From Tissierellia bacterium (GTDB lineage Bacteria; Bacillota; Clostridia; Tissierellales; Sedimentibacteraceae), in NCBI GenBank assembly GCA_012843025.1, contig DURT01000021.1:1-35680 (forward strand): a DNA stretch of 35,680 bases, read 5' to 3'. The position numbers were made by a program, and so were the translations under genes. Shown here piece after piece: positions 1 to 7,783 of the stretch (position 1 is its first letter; each line of letters starts with the position of its first letter). The notes beneath the pieces were generated by a model. The model was not told the DNA's origin. It saw nothing but the letters and a program-made list of their open reading frames with translations, and searched no databases.

Positions 1-1509
1 TGCCTCTTCATCTGTAACTTCCCCTAAGGATTTTAATTCTTTCTCCAACTGGTATAATTGTCTGCCCTGAAGATCTGCCTGGAAAGTGAACTGGTCATAG
101 GTGTCGAGTAGTTTTTCGATAGTTTCCTTTCTTTCCTTTAAGTCTATTATCCGCTCATGCTTCTTTAATAGTTCTGTCAGTTTTTTGGTTCTTTCTATTT
201 TATCTCCTTTGTTTTTTTCGAGGGTTTTATCGTAAATATCTATATTTTTTGTTCTTTCATAAATATCAATAATATAATCAAGGCTTTCTGCTACCTTTTC
301 ATTATTTCCTAATCGAATTATTGGAAAAGGAATAACTTTATCCCTGTACCTTATATTTTGGAATTCATCGAAAACGCTGTCTATGGGATGATTGTTGAAG
401 GATGTTAATAATACAGTTCTATCGTTAAAAAATGCAGTTGTTATAGTATTAATAATGGTATTTGTCTTGCCTGTTCCCGGGGGACCTTGCACATAGGCAA
501 GGGGATATTTCATAGCATTATTTATTGCCAAGAGCTGGTCGATATTTACTTTTTTATTAAGTAGCGCAAGGGGATATTCTTTTCTCCTGGAAGGACGTTT
601 TACCAATTCGCCAAAGAATGCTTTTATGGGAACGGAAGTATCTTCTCGATACATTTCAATAATTGCTTCATATTCTTTATCCAAATTTATTAAAATGTCA
701 TAACCCATAGCTATTATGTAAGGCATATCATCTACGGAAACCTTGGGATTGGATAGTGTAATTCTGTCCTTTATTATTTCTTGGTTATTTTCAAAATCAT
801 CTAATAAATAGTAATCTTCATCATCTAAAAATTGTCTTATACTTTGTTTGGTGCCGTCAACGGTAAATTCCATAGAAATAGTAGTTCTATCTGACGCTTT
901 TAATTCCCTATTTTCTACATCAAAGTAAAGTTTTTTATAAGCTAGTACATACAGTCCCTGCTTAGTATTTATGCTGAGAACATTGACACAAAGCTGTTCT
1001 ATTTTATTTTTTCCATAAATATTGGTTGCTTCTTTCTGGAAATTGCGTACTATTTCCCTGAACTGACTGTCGCTGAGCTTGTAACTTCCTGAAATAAGGC
1101 AGTCTCTGTCAAAGTATTTTATGAGGGAATAGTCGCATTTGTAGGGGGTTGTATCTAATTTGTTGCAATCGGAAAGGTAGTTTAATATTTTAAAATTAAC
1201 AGTATTGTGAAAAATATTTGAATACTTTCCGGGATTTAGTCTTATATCCTCAATTAAAGTTTCATTGATTTCACAATAGGAACCGTCAATAATTTCTGCT
1301 TTCTTAATGGAATCAATAAATATATTCATTCTTCGGAGGGTGTACTTGAAAATGTGAAGACCTTCCACTAATAGCATTTTTCGTATGGGGTCGATATTTT
1401 TTATGCCGATCCAATACTTGGTTGTTTCATTATTTTTATTTCTATATTCAATACTTAGCCATTTTCCTTCGTGAACTGCCTTAAATATATTTTTACAGAT
1501 GTTATTCAT
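1..1509 (-). CDS. Superfamily 1 DNA/RNA helicase-like AAA ATPase, C-terminus cut off by window edge
   Basis: An open frame of 503 codons runs off the left edge without a stop, so only the N-terminal part is present. A Walker A motif GPPGTGKT lies near residues 343-350 and is followed by TNTIINTII, the pattern of UPF1-like superfamily 1 helicases (AAA_11/AAA_12). After it come a segment with VLLTSFNNHPIDSV, as in motif Ia, and a charged region that is probably coiled coil (EKNKGDKIERTKKLTELL and on). The long N-terminal part has no motif I recognise. The Walker B, motif III and arginine-finger regions would lie outside the window, so helicase activity cannot be judged. The ATG is chosen because the frame begins well there and AGAGGG precedes it. 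It has its own likely promoter and lies after the terminator of the preceding gene, so it is probably a separate transcription unit. It could be a nucleic-acid repair helicase or a defence-type helicase; the sequence seen does not decide. Confidence 0.8.
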   Translation of the reverse strand, partial: MNNICKNIFKAVHEGKWLSIEYRNKNNETTKYWIGIKNIDPIRKMLLVEGLHIFKYTLRRMNIFIDSIKKAEIIDGSYCEINETLIEDIRLNPGKYSNIFHNTVNFKILNYLSDCNKLDTTPYKCDYSLIKYFDRDCLISGSYKLSDSQFREIVRNFQKEATNIYGKNKIEQLCVNVLSINTKQGLYVLAYKKLYFDVENRELKASDRTTISMEFTVDGTKQSIRQFLDDEDYYLLDDFENNQEIIKDRITLSNPKVSVDDMPYIIAMGYDILINLDKEYEAIIEMYREDTSVPIKAFFGELVKRPSRRKEYPLALLNKKVNIDQLLAINNAMKYPLAYVQGPPGTGKTNTIINTITTAFFNDRTVLLTSFNNHPIDSVFDEFQNIRYRDKVIPFPIIRLGNNEKVAESLDYIIDIYERTKNIDIYDKTLEKNKGDKIERTKKLTELLKKHERIIDLKERKETIEKLLDTYDQFTFQADLQGRQLYQLEKELKSLGEVTDEEA

Positions 1510-1539
1510 AGTGCACCCTCTGATACATATGCTTAATTA

Positions 1540-1568
1540 ATATTAACACACAGGAATAAAAAAGGCAA
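1540..1568 (-). promoter_or_regulatory. Probable sigma-A promoter of the helicase-like gene
   Basis: Reading the minus strand, TTGCCT and TAATAT are separated by exactly 17 bases and lie about 30 bases upstream of the start codon, just past the terminator of the upstream gene. The two boxes match 4 of 6 consensus positions each, so the call is moderate. Confidence 0.4.
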
Positions 1569-1586
1569 TTATTTACATTATTCAAT

Positions 1587-1617
1587 TAAAAAATCCCTGA
1601 AATTTTCAAGGATTTAA
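1587..1617 (-). terminator. Rho-independent terminator after the prolyl-tRNA editing gene
   Basis: Immediately after the stop codon the minus strand can fold AAATCC-TTGAAAATTTCA-GGATTT into a hairpin with an A/T-rich inner stem (1591-1615), followed by a run of T. This is a plausible intrinsic terminator for the transcript that carries the E2-like and ProX-type genes. Confidence 0.6.
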
Positions 1618-2166
1618 TTATAATTCAACTAGCGTAAGCTGGTGTCCCGTATATGGGATGAATTTATTCAATATGTCATCTGTCTTTACCTTTAATGTAG
1701 TTGTATTTACGCAGGGATGAAAACCTAAGTATTCATCCTCAAGGACTTCTTTGTCTATTATAAGGTTTACTTTATGGTCTTTATCAAAGATAAGACCGAA
1801 TATGCTTAAAGAGCCTGGGGTTATGTTCAGAAGCTCTTCCATATGTTCACCACTGCCAAAGGAAAGTCTGGAACTGTTTATTTGTTTTGATAGGTTTTTG
1901 GTGAGGAATTTCTTATCTCCTGGCATTATTAACAGATGAAATTTGGTTTTTTGAGAGTTGCACAAAAATAGGTTCTTGCATATTTTAACATCCAATATTT
2001 CTTCAGCATCCTTCAGAGCTTCTATGGTCATGGCTTCAGGATGGTCAACTCCAATATATTTAATTCCGATTTCATCCAATACATCATAGGTTTCTATTTC
2101 TTTTTTTAGTCTGTTTTCTGAGGATGGTCTTGAATAGAATAATTTATAATCTGTCTTGTTTTCCAT
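1618..2166 (-). CDS. ProX-type prolyl-tRNA editing protein (YbaK/aminoacyl-tRNA deacylase family)
   Basis: This 182-residue protein is a stand-alone trans-editing domain of the YbaK/ProX family, known to hydrolyse mischarged aminoacyl-tRNA(Pro), usually Ala-tRNA(Pro). Family landmarks are visible: the helix-strand segment CKNLFLCNSQKTKFHLLI with the lysine that family members use for tRNA contact, LSFGSGEHMEELLNITPGS, the IFGLIFD strand, and the FHPCVNTTTLKV motif near the C-terminus. The length is normal for single-domain ProXp/PrdX proteins. It acts in the cytosol to raise translation fidelity. An AGGAG element precedes the ATG and the gene follows the E2-like gene by only 24 bases, so the two are probably cotranscribed, although no functional link is evident. 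In amino-acid-fermenting clostridia a relative (PrdX) sits beside proline reductase genes, but no such genes are seen here. The exact amino acid removed is not shown by the sequence. Confidence 0.88.
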   Translation of the reverse strand: MENKTDYKLFYSRPSSENRLKKEIETYDVLDEIGIKYIGVDHPEAMTIEALKDAEEILDVKICKNLFLCNSQKTKFHLLIMPGDKKFLTKNLSKQINSSRLSFGSGEHMEELLNITPGSLSIFGLIFDKDHKVNLIIDKEVLEDEYLGFHPCVNTTTLKVKTDDILNKFIPYTGHQLTLVEL

Positions 2167-2190
2167 TGTTAGTTCTCCTATGTTTTTAAT

Positions 2191-3048
2191 CTATTTTGCC
2201 AATGCAAGTTTCTTCTCTTTTTCTTTATATCCTGTTTCAAGCAATTTAGGATTATAGAAATATTTTTCCAAGAGCTTGAAGGATCTTGCATAGTATAAAC
2301 CGTCACAAATTCTTTCATCCATTGTGTAACCTATTTGGCAGCATTTTTTTACCACTACCTGGTCATTTTCCACAATGGGAAGTTTTACTGTTTTTCCTAA
2401 GGCAGCAAAAATGCCTGTTGTTCCAAAATCGTACAGATGATGGTATATATAGTTGGTATCTATCGATTTTAAATAAGTAAAAAACAATGTTGTATGGAAT
2501 GGGCTTGCATCAATGATACTTTTAGGTAGCATATTGTATTTATCCATTAGTTTTATTGTTCTGACCAGGGCTTTTTTTACAAATCCAGGCATTGACATTA
2601 CCATTTCTGCAAGTTTGTCTGTGCTGTTGCTTTCCTTGTAGGATAATGCTTTAGCAATATTTCTATCTACAATTTCCGCTACTTCAAAAATATCCTCCTT
2701 GCCTGTAAATTCGAATTTTACTGTTGTTTCTTCACCTTCGTCACGGAGTGAGCGTTTAACTGCCATTGAAATATAAATTTTTTCTCTTTGATATATTTGA
2801 TTGTTCATTACAAAGCGATTAAGTTGTGGCCTTTCGGCTATAAGCCTTACATATGCAGCTATAAAAATATGCATGTAGCTGAAGCTGTAACCGGCCTGTT
2901 TTTTTTCTGCAATATATTTATCAATACTTTCTGCAGGGAAAACCTGCTTTGCGAAATTTTGCGCATCACTTCTTTTTTCCATTACATAGGGTATTATTTT
3001 TACAAATGGTTTTAAATCCTTAAGTAAATATCCATCGCTTCGTCTCAT
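2191..3048 (-). CDS. 2-oxoacid dehydrogenase E2-like acyltransferase domain without lipoyl domain
   Basis: This 285-residue protein matches the catalytic fold of dihydrolipoamide acyltransferases and chloramphenicol acetyltransferase. Recognisable parts are the N-terminal RRSDGYLLKDLKPFVKIIPYVM strand region, the central KKALVRTIKLMDKYNMLP helix, FGTTGIFAALGK, and the C-terminal CQIGYTMDERICDGLYYARS. In true E2 proteins the last motif is DHRxxDG with a catalytic His; here it reads DERICDG, so the His position holds Glu. There is no lipoyl domain and no peripheral-subunit-binding domain, and no E1 or E3 gene is nearby, so it is not an ordinary complex subunit. It may be an acyltransferase with an altered mechanism or a non-catalytic relative. 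The start follows a GAGGG element. It lies 36 bases after sbcC and directly before the ProX-type gene, so it may be a distal gene of the sbcDC transcript. Confidence 0.7.
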   Translation of the reverse strand: MRRSDGYLLKDLKPFVKIIPYVMEKRSDAQNFAKQVFPAESIDKYIAEKKQAGYSFSYMHIFIAAYVRLIAERPQLNRFVMNNQIYQREKIYISMAVKRSLRDEGEETTVKFEFTGKEDIFEVAEIVDRNIAKALSYKESNSTDKLAEMVMSMPGFVKKALVRTIKLMDKYNMLPKSIIDASPFHTTLFFTYLKSIDTNYIYHHLYDFGTTGIFAALGKTVKLPIVENDQVVVKKCCQIGYTMDERICDGLYYARSFKLLEKYFYNPKLLETGYKEKEKKLALAK

Positions 3049-3084
3049 AAAGCCCTCACTTATACATATATTTGGAATAACATA

Positions 3085-6000
3085 TTAACTGACTTCTATT
3101 TTAACTTTGCTTCCTCCTAAACCAGCCTCTGCTGGTTTTACAATAAGCTTAACGGGAACTCGGTTTTTAATAGATTCCACATGGCTTATAATTCCTACGG
3201 ATAATCTGTCGTGGTGTATTTTTTCAAGGGAATCCATTACCACATCCAAGAGGTTGTCGTCGAGGGTTCCAAAGCCTTCATCTAGGAAGAATAATTCAAG
3301 GGGGGCAGTACCCTTTAGCTGGATTTGGGATGAAAGGGCCAAAGCAAGGGCAAGGGATGCCACGAAAGTTTCTCCTCCTGACAAGGTGGATGCGTCCCTT
3401 TCTGCTCCTCCGTTTTTATAGTCTCTTATAAGGAATTTGCCGTTTTCATCTACTTCTAGGCCATAAGTTCCTCCAGTTATATCTTTTAGTATCTTGCTTG
3501 CTTCCATGGATACATATTTAAGTTGATTTGCTGCCACGAATTCAACGAACTTCTTGCCCCTGAAAAGTTTTTCCAAATCACTTAATAGAGCCATTTTATA
3601 ATCTAAGGCTTGCTTCTGTTTTAGCAGTTCCTTTTTCACTGACAGCTTTTCTTTTATGGTTTTTAGTTCTACTTCAAGTCCTGCTATTAGCTTTTGAAGG
3701 TGTTGGAGTTTTTCTTCTTTTACTTCTTTTTCTCTTTGAATATTTTGCCACTCTTCTTCAGTTAAAGTCCTGTTGTTTATTTTTTTGTTTAGATTCCTTA
3801 ATTCTCCCTCTATCTTAGCTAAGGAGTTATTATAGTTTTCAACTTTAACTTTTAGCTTCTTTATTTCTTCCTTGGGAATATAATAATTTTTTACATCCTC
3901 TATAGAGTCAATTTTTTCTTCTTTCAGGGCTTGATTCAGTTTTTCCTTGTCCTTAATAATTCTATCTTGCAAACTTAATAGATTTCCCTGGCAGGACAGT
4001 ATTTTATTGTTAATATTATTAAACTCCTTTTCCCTTTCTTCTTTTTTCTTTTCCGCATCTTCCAAGCTGCTTTCAATGTCTAATATGGTATTAGTCACTT
4101 TATCTTTAAGTAATTCTAAACCTTCTATTGTTCCTACTTTACTAATTATATTTTCTTGTTTTTCTTCTATAAGTTTTAATTTTTCTTCATAGAGGGTTTT
4201 CTTTTCCTTAAGCTGAATATTTAAGTTGTTGTATTCTTCAGAAAGGGATTCTTTTTGGACTTGTTCATTTTTCAAATTTTCCCTATGGTTTTTTATTTCT
4301 TTTTCTAATAAAGTTCTTTCTTTTTCTTTTCTGTTAATTTCCTCCCTTACTGATAGAAAATCTTCTACTGATATTTCTTCTTTAAGTAATATAAGTTTTT
4401 CTTCTGTTTCTTTTAGGTCCTTATTTTTTGCAATAAGATCTTCTTGTAGTTTTTGTAGTTGTTCTTTGTTATGTTCATAGCGGCTGTTTGTTTCGCTATA
4501 TTTAAGAAGCATATGGTTTTTTTCTTCTGTAAGTATTCTTATTTTTTCTTCTAAATTATTTTTTTCTTCCTTATATTTATTAATACTTTCATACTTATGG
4601 TTGAATTCCTTTTCTAATTCTTCCACAGAATAAGTTTTGAAATCACTTCCCAGTTCCTTGACTTTTCTAGTATTTTCTTCTAAGTTATTTTCTTCTCTAT
4701 TAAGCCTTTCCTGTATTTGAATTATTTCTCCAGTAATGGCGGTGAATTTTTCTTCCACATAGTTATATTCTTCTCTTAGTTCTTGTAGGTTATCAGAGAG
4801 TTCTGCGGAAATAATATTTTCTTTATGATGGTCAAGGGAACCGCACACAGGGCATACTTCCCCTTCTTTTAAATTTTCCCGAAGGGTGTGGGCTAGGTTT
4901 TCTCTTTCGCAGTTATTAATTTTTTCTTTTAAAGAAGTTAAACTATCCTTTAACTGATCCTTAAACTTTTCTCTCTTCTTTAATTCTTCACTTAATTTTT
5001 CAATATCTATTTTACTTTTCTTGATAGAGGCAATGTATTCATTGTATTTATTCCACTTTTCTTTTATTTCAGTTAAAAGTTTATTCATGGAAAGTAAGGT
5101 GTCCTGGTCACCGGGACAATTACTGTTAAGGTCCTTCAACTGATTTACAGCTTTGGAAAGTTCTTCTTCTTTATTATTCAGGGATTTTGAAAGTATTTCA
5201 GATAATTTTTTACTTTCGTTAATATTGTTCAAAGTGCTTTTAATACTATTGTCTATCTTTGTTTTATCTTTTGTAATACTCTCCTTCTCTTTTAAGAGAA
5301 GAAAGCCTTCATATACTTTGTTTTTAAATTCTTCGGAAATCTTAAGGCTTTCAACTTTGCCTTCCTTTATGTTAATACTTTCGTTAAGGCTGTAGATATT
5401 TTTTTCTTTTGTTTCAATATCTTTTTTTACATTCTTTAATCTTTCGTAAATAGTTTTTATATTTCCGTAGAGGGTGTTTTTTTCGTTAATTAATATATTT
5501 AATGCCCTTTTTTCATTAAGAGCTTCCTTTATTTGCTGCTCCTTGACTTTTAAGACAGGAATTTCTCTGTCTTTTTTAATTTTTGCCTGCTTGAATTCCT
5601 CCAATGACTTATTTTTCATTTCTTCAGCAATTTTTAGCTTTTCTTTTAGTTTTTCTATTTCAAGCTTTACCGCAGTAGTTTCTTTAAGGGTATTTTCATA
5701 ATTTTCCACATAAGGCCAAACCTTAAGGGCACTTTCTCCCAAGGTTATTTTTTCTTTATCACTATTAATTTCTTCTTCCATTTCCCTAAGAGATTTCTCT
5801 TTGTTTTTAATTTCTATTAATTCCTTTTGAAGTTCCCATAATTCTTTGGCATTGTTGTAGGTTTCTTCTGCTACCTTTAATTCATTTTTGGAATTTTCAA
5901 GTTCCTTCTTAGTATTGTCCAGTTCTTCCGTTTTTTGATTTTGAACTTCTTCACTAATATCCTCATAAGTTTTCAGTTCTCCTAGGAGGATGTTGGCTTT

Positions 6001-6579
6001 TTCGTTTTCTTCTTTTATTTTAAGGGCCAGTTTAAAGGAAAGTTCATCTCCATATTTTTGAAGGTTGAAAAGTCGCTCTAACATTTCCCTTCTTTCCTTC
6101 CCTTCTAATTTAAGGAATTCACTGAATTTTCCCTGGGGAAGGACAACAGTGCGGGTAAAGTCTTCTAAGTTAAGACCAATTATTTCTTCACATCTTTGGG
6201 TTACACTCCTGACCCCGTCCTCTAAAACTTGTTCTCCGGCTGTTATATCAACTAAAATGGCAGAGTTGGTCCTTACCTTGCCCGTTTTTTTGTCTCTGTA
6301 GAATTCCCGGTCTACTCTGTAACGTTTCACTTCTTTGTCCGTTATCTGGAATTCATAACTAACGAACATACTGTTGCAGTTAGTATTCATGAAGTTAGTG
6401 CTTTTTCGTGCTATTTCACCGTATAGAGCCAGGGTTATACCGTCTAATATGGTGGATTTGCCGCTTCCAGTAGGTCCGAATATACCGAAGAGGCCCCTCT
6501 GAGTAAGTCTTTTAAAATCAACTTCCTGGGTTTCTATGAAGCTGTTAAGTCCTTTTATTTTAAGATTAATGGGTTTCAT
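3085..6579 (-). CDS. sbcC: SbcC, ATPase subunit of the SbcCD exonuclease (Rad50 homologue)
   Basis: SbcC partners SbcD in the nuclease complex that opens DNA hairpins and processes double-strand ends. The 1164-residue protein has the full family layout: Walker A GPTGSGKS at residues 35-42, a Q-loop region at DFTRTVVLPQGKFSEFL, two very long Lys/Glu-rich coiled coils, a zinc hook CPVCGSLDH near residue 575 between them, the ABC signature LSGGETF near 1067, and Walker B LFFLDEGFGTLDD near 1100. The length is within the usual SbcC range. Its start overlaps the 3' end of sbcD by 14 bases, which implies translational coupling and balanced synthesis. All catalytic motifs are intact. Confidence 0.97.
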   Translation of the reverse strand: MKPINLKIKGLNSFIETQEVDFKRLTQRGLFGIFGPTGSGKSTILDGITLALYGEIARKSTNFMNTNCNSMFVSYEFQITDKEVKRYRVDREFYRDKKTGKVRTNSAILVDITAGEQVLEDGVRSVTQRCEEIIGLNLEDFTRTVVLPQGKFSEFLKLEGKERREMLERLFNLQKYGDELSFKLALKIKEENEKANILLGELKTYEDISEEVQNQKTEELDNTKKELENSKNELKVAEETYNNAKELWELQKELIEIKNKEKSLREMEEEINSDKEKITLGESALKVWPYVENYENTLKETTAVKLEIEKLKEKLKIAEEMKNKSLEEFKQAKIKKDREIPVLKVKEQQIKEALNEKRALNILINEKNTLYGNIKTIYERLKNVKKDIETKEKNIYSLNESINIKEGKVESLKISEEFKNKVYEGFLLLKEKESITKDKTKIDNSIKSTLNNINESKKLSEILSKSLNNKEEELSKAVNQLKDLNSNCPGDQDTLLSMNKLLTEIKEKWNKYNEYIASIKKSKIDIEKLSEELKKREKFKDQLKDSLTSLKEKINNCERENLAHTLRENLKEGEVCPVCGSLDHHKENIISAELSDNLQELREEYNYVEEKFTAITGEIIQIQERLNREENNLEENTRKVKELGSDFKTYSVEELEKEFNHKYESINKYKEEKNNLEEKIRILTEEKNHMLLKYSETNSRYEHNKEQLQKLQEDLIAKNKDLKETEEKLILLKEEISVEDFLSVREEINRKEKERTLLEKEIKNHRENLKNEQVQKESLSEEYNNLNIQLKEKKTLYEEKLKLIEEKQENIISKVGTIEGLELLKDKVTNTILDIESSLEDAEKKKEEREKEFNNINNKILSCQGNLLSLQDRIIKDKEKLNQALKEEKIDSIEDVKNYYIPKEEIKKLKVKVENYNNSLAKIEGELRNLNKKINNRTLTEEEWQNIQREKEVKEEKLQHLQKLIAGLEVELKTIKEKLSVKKELLKQKQALDYKMALLSDLEKLFRGKKFVEFVAANQLKYVSMEASKILKDITGGTYGLEVDENGKFLIRDYKNGGAERDASTLSGGETFVASLALALALSSQIQLKGTAPLELFFLDEGFGTLDDNLLDVVMDSLEKIHHDRLSVGIISHVESIKNRVPVKLIVKPAEAGLGGSKVKIEVS

Positions 6580-7783
6580 GGGTTTCCTCCTGCAGTATTT
6601 TTAGTAAAAGTTCCATAAGCTCCTGCTGTGGCTCCACTGATCTTTCCTTAATATAGAATTCTCTGAATATTTCTTCAAAAGATTTTTCAGAAAAACTGTT
6701 TATATCTATTTCTTCCCTGTCTTCATTTTTTATTATGGGTACTATTTCAAGTATATCTTTCTTAAAGGCTTTCATCTGTTTAATTTCGTCTTCTCTTAAA
6801 TATCTGTCTGTAGTTATTTCAAGATATACCCAACAGTCTCTGTCCTTGTTTTTTTCACACATGGTAATTGCTTCTTCAATACTTTGGCATTTCCATATTT
6901 CAATAGGCTTGTACACCTTTAGTTCAACTTCTTCTAAGTTATATTCTTCTCTTGCTTTAATATCGATTATGAAGCACTTTTTAGTAAAGTTTATCTCTTT
7001 CTTGCTGTAGTGTAAGGGAGAGCCGGAATATCTTACTCTTTTACCTGTGCCTGGAACTATCTGAGGCTTATGAATATGTCCCAAGGCTACATACTGGGCT
7101 TTTTCTGGAAAACATCCTCCATCCACTATGTAGCTGCCTCCTAATTGTATGTTTCTTTCAGAGCCAGCTTCTTCACTTCCCATGGCAAACAAATGAGACA
7201 CTGCTATATTAATAGTGTCATCTCTGTATTTTTCACTTAAACTGTCAAAGAGGGTCTTTATCCTTTCACCGTAAGTTTTTACTCTTTCTTCTTCCTCCTC
7301 CATGACATCGTATAAAACTTCGTTCAGTCTTTTTTCACTGGGGTAGGGTACTGTTAATACTACAGCCCTTTCTCCCTTAATTTCCACTTCCACGAACCCT
7401 TCCCCTGAATCCACTACCCTGTGTTTTCCATATTCCCCCTTTTCAACATAGGATTTAGGGGTACCTAACATAATAATTCCGTGGTCTCTGGCAAGGGGAC
7501 CGGCCGCCACTAATCTTTCGGGGTTATCGTGATTTCCGGCAATTACCAGGGTTAATCTTTCTCCCTCCGAAGAAATCTTTTTCAATGTATCATAGAACAT
7601 TTTTTCAGCTCTTGCAGGAGGATTAGGACTATCATATACATCTCCTGAAATAATAATCATGTCCACATTTTTTTCTTTAACTATATTTACAAAGTCATTT
7701 AAAAACATTTCTTGTTCATCCATGCGGCTGAATCCTTCAATGTTTTTCCCTAAATGCCAATCAGATGTATGTAAAATTCTCAT
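6566..7783 (-). CDS. sbcD: SbcD, metallophosphoesterase nuclease subunit of SbcCD (Mre11 homologue)
   Basis: SbcD supplies the Mn-dependent nuclease active site of the SbcCD complex. The 405-residue protein carries the calcineurin-like phosphoesterase motifs in order: D8-W-H10, GDVYD (D48), GNHD (N84, H85), SHLFAMG (H197), and GHIH (H236, H238). After about residue 280 comes the SbcD capping/C-terminal domain, ending in a helix rich in Glu that should dock on the SbcC coiled-coil base. Its ATG overlaps the stop of the upstream diguanylate cyclase gene as ATGA, and its own 3' end overlaps sbcC, so three genes form a tightly coupled operon. The length is typical and no key residue is missing. 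Confidence 0.97.
   Translation of the reverse strand: MRILHTSDWHLGKNIEGFSRMDEQEMFLNDFVNIVKEKNVDMIIISGDVYDSPNPPARAEKMFYDTLKKISSEGERLTLVIAGNHDNPERLVAAGPLARDHGIIMLGTPKSYVEKGEYGKHRVVDSGEGFVEVEIKGERAVVLTVPYPSEKRLNEVLYDVMEEEEERVKTYGERIKTLFDSLSEKYRDDTINIAVSHLFAMGSEEAGSERNIQLGGSYIVDGGCFPEKAQYVALGHIHKPQIVPGTGKRVRYSGSPLHYSKKEINFTKKCFIIDIKAREEYNLEEVELKVYKPIEIWKCQSIEEAITMCEKNKDRDCWVYLEITTDRYLREDEIKQMKAFKKDILEIVPIIKNEDREEIDINSFSEKSFEEIFREFYIKERSVEPQQELMELLLKILQEETHETH

Noticed and set aside
3700-5900. Repetitive Lys/Glu-rich sequence as a tandem repeat or low-complexity insertion in sbcC
   Set aside because: This is the normal coiled-coil part of SbcC, with a zinc hook in the middle and no periodic DNA repeat.
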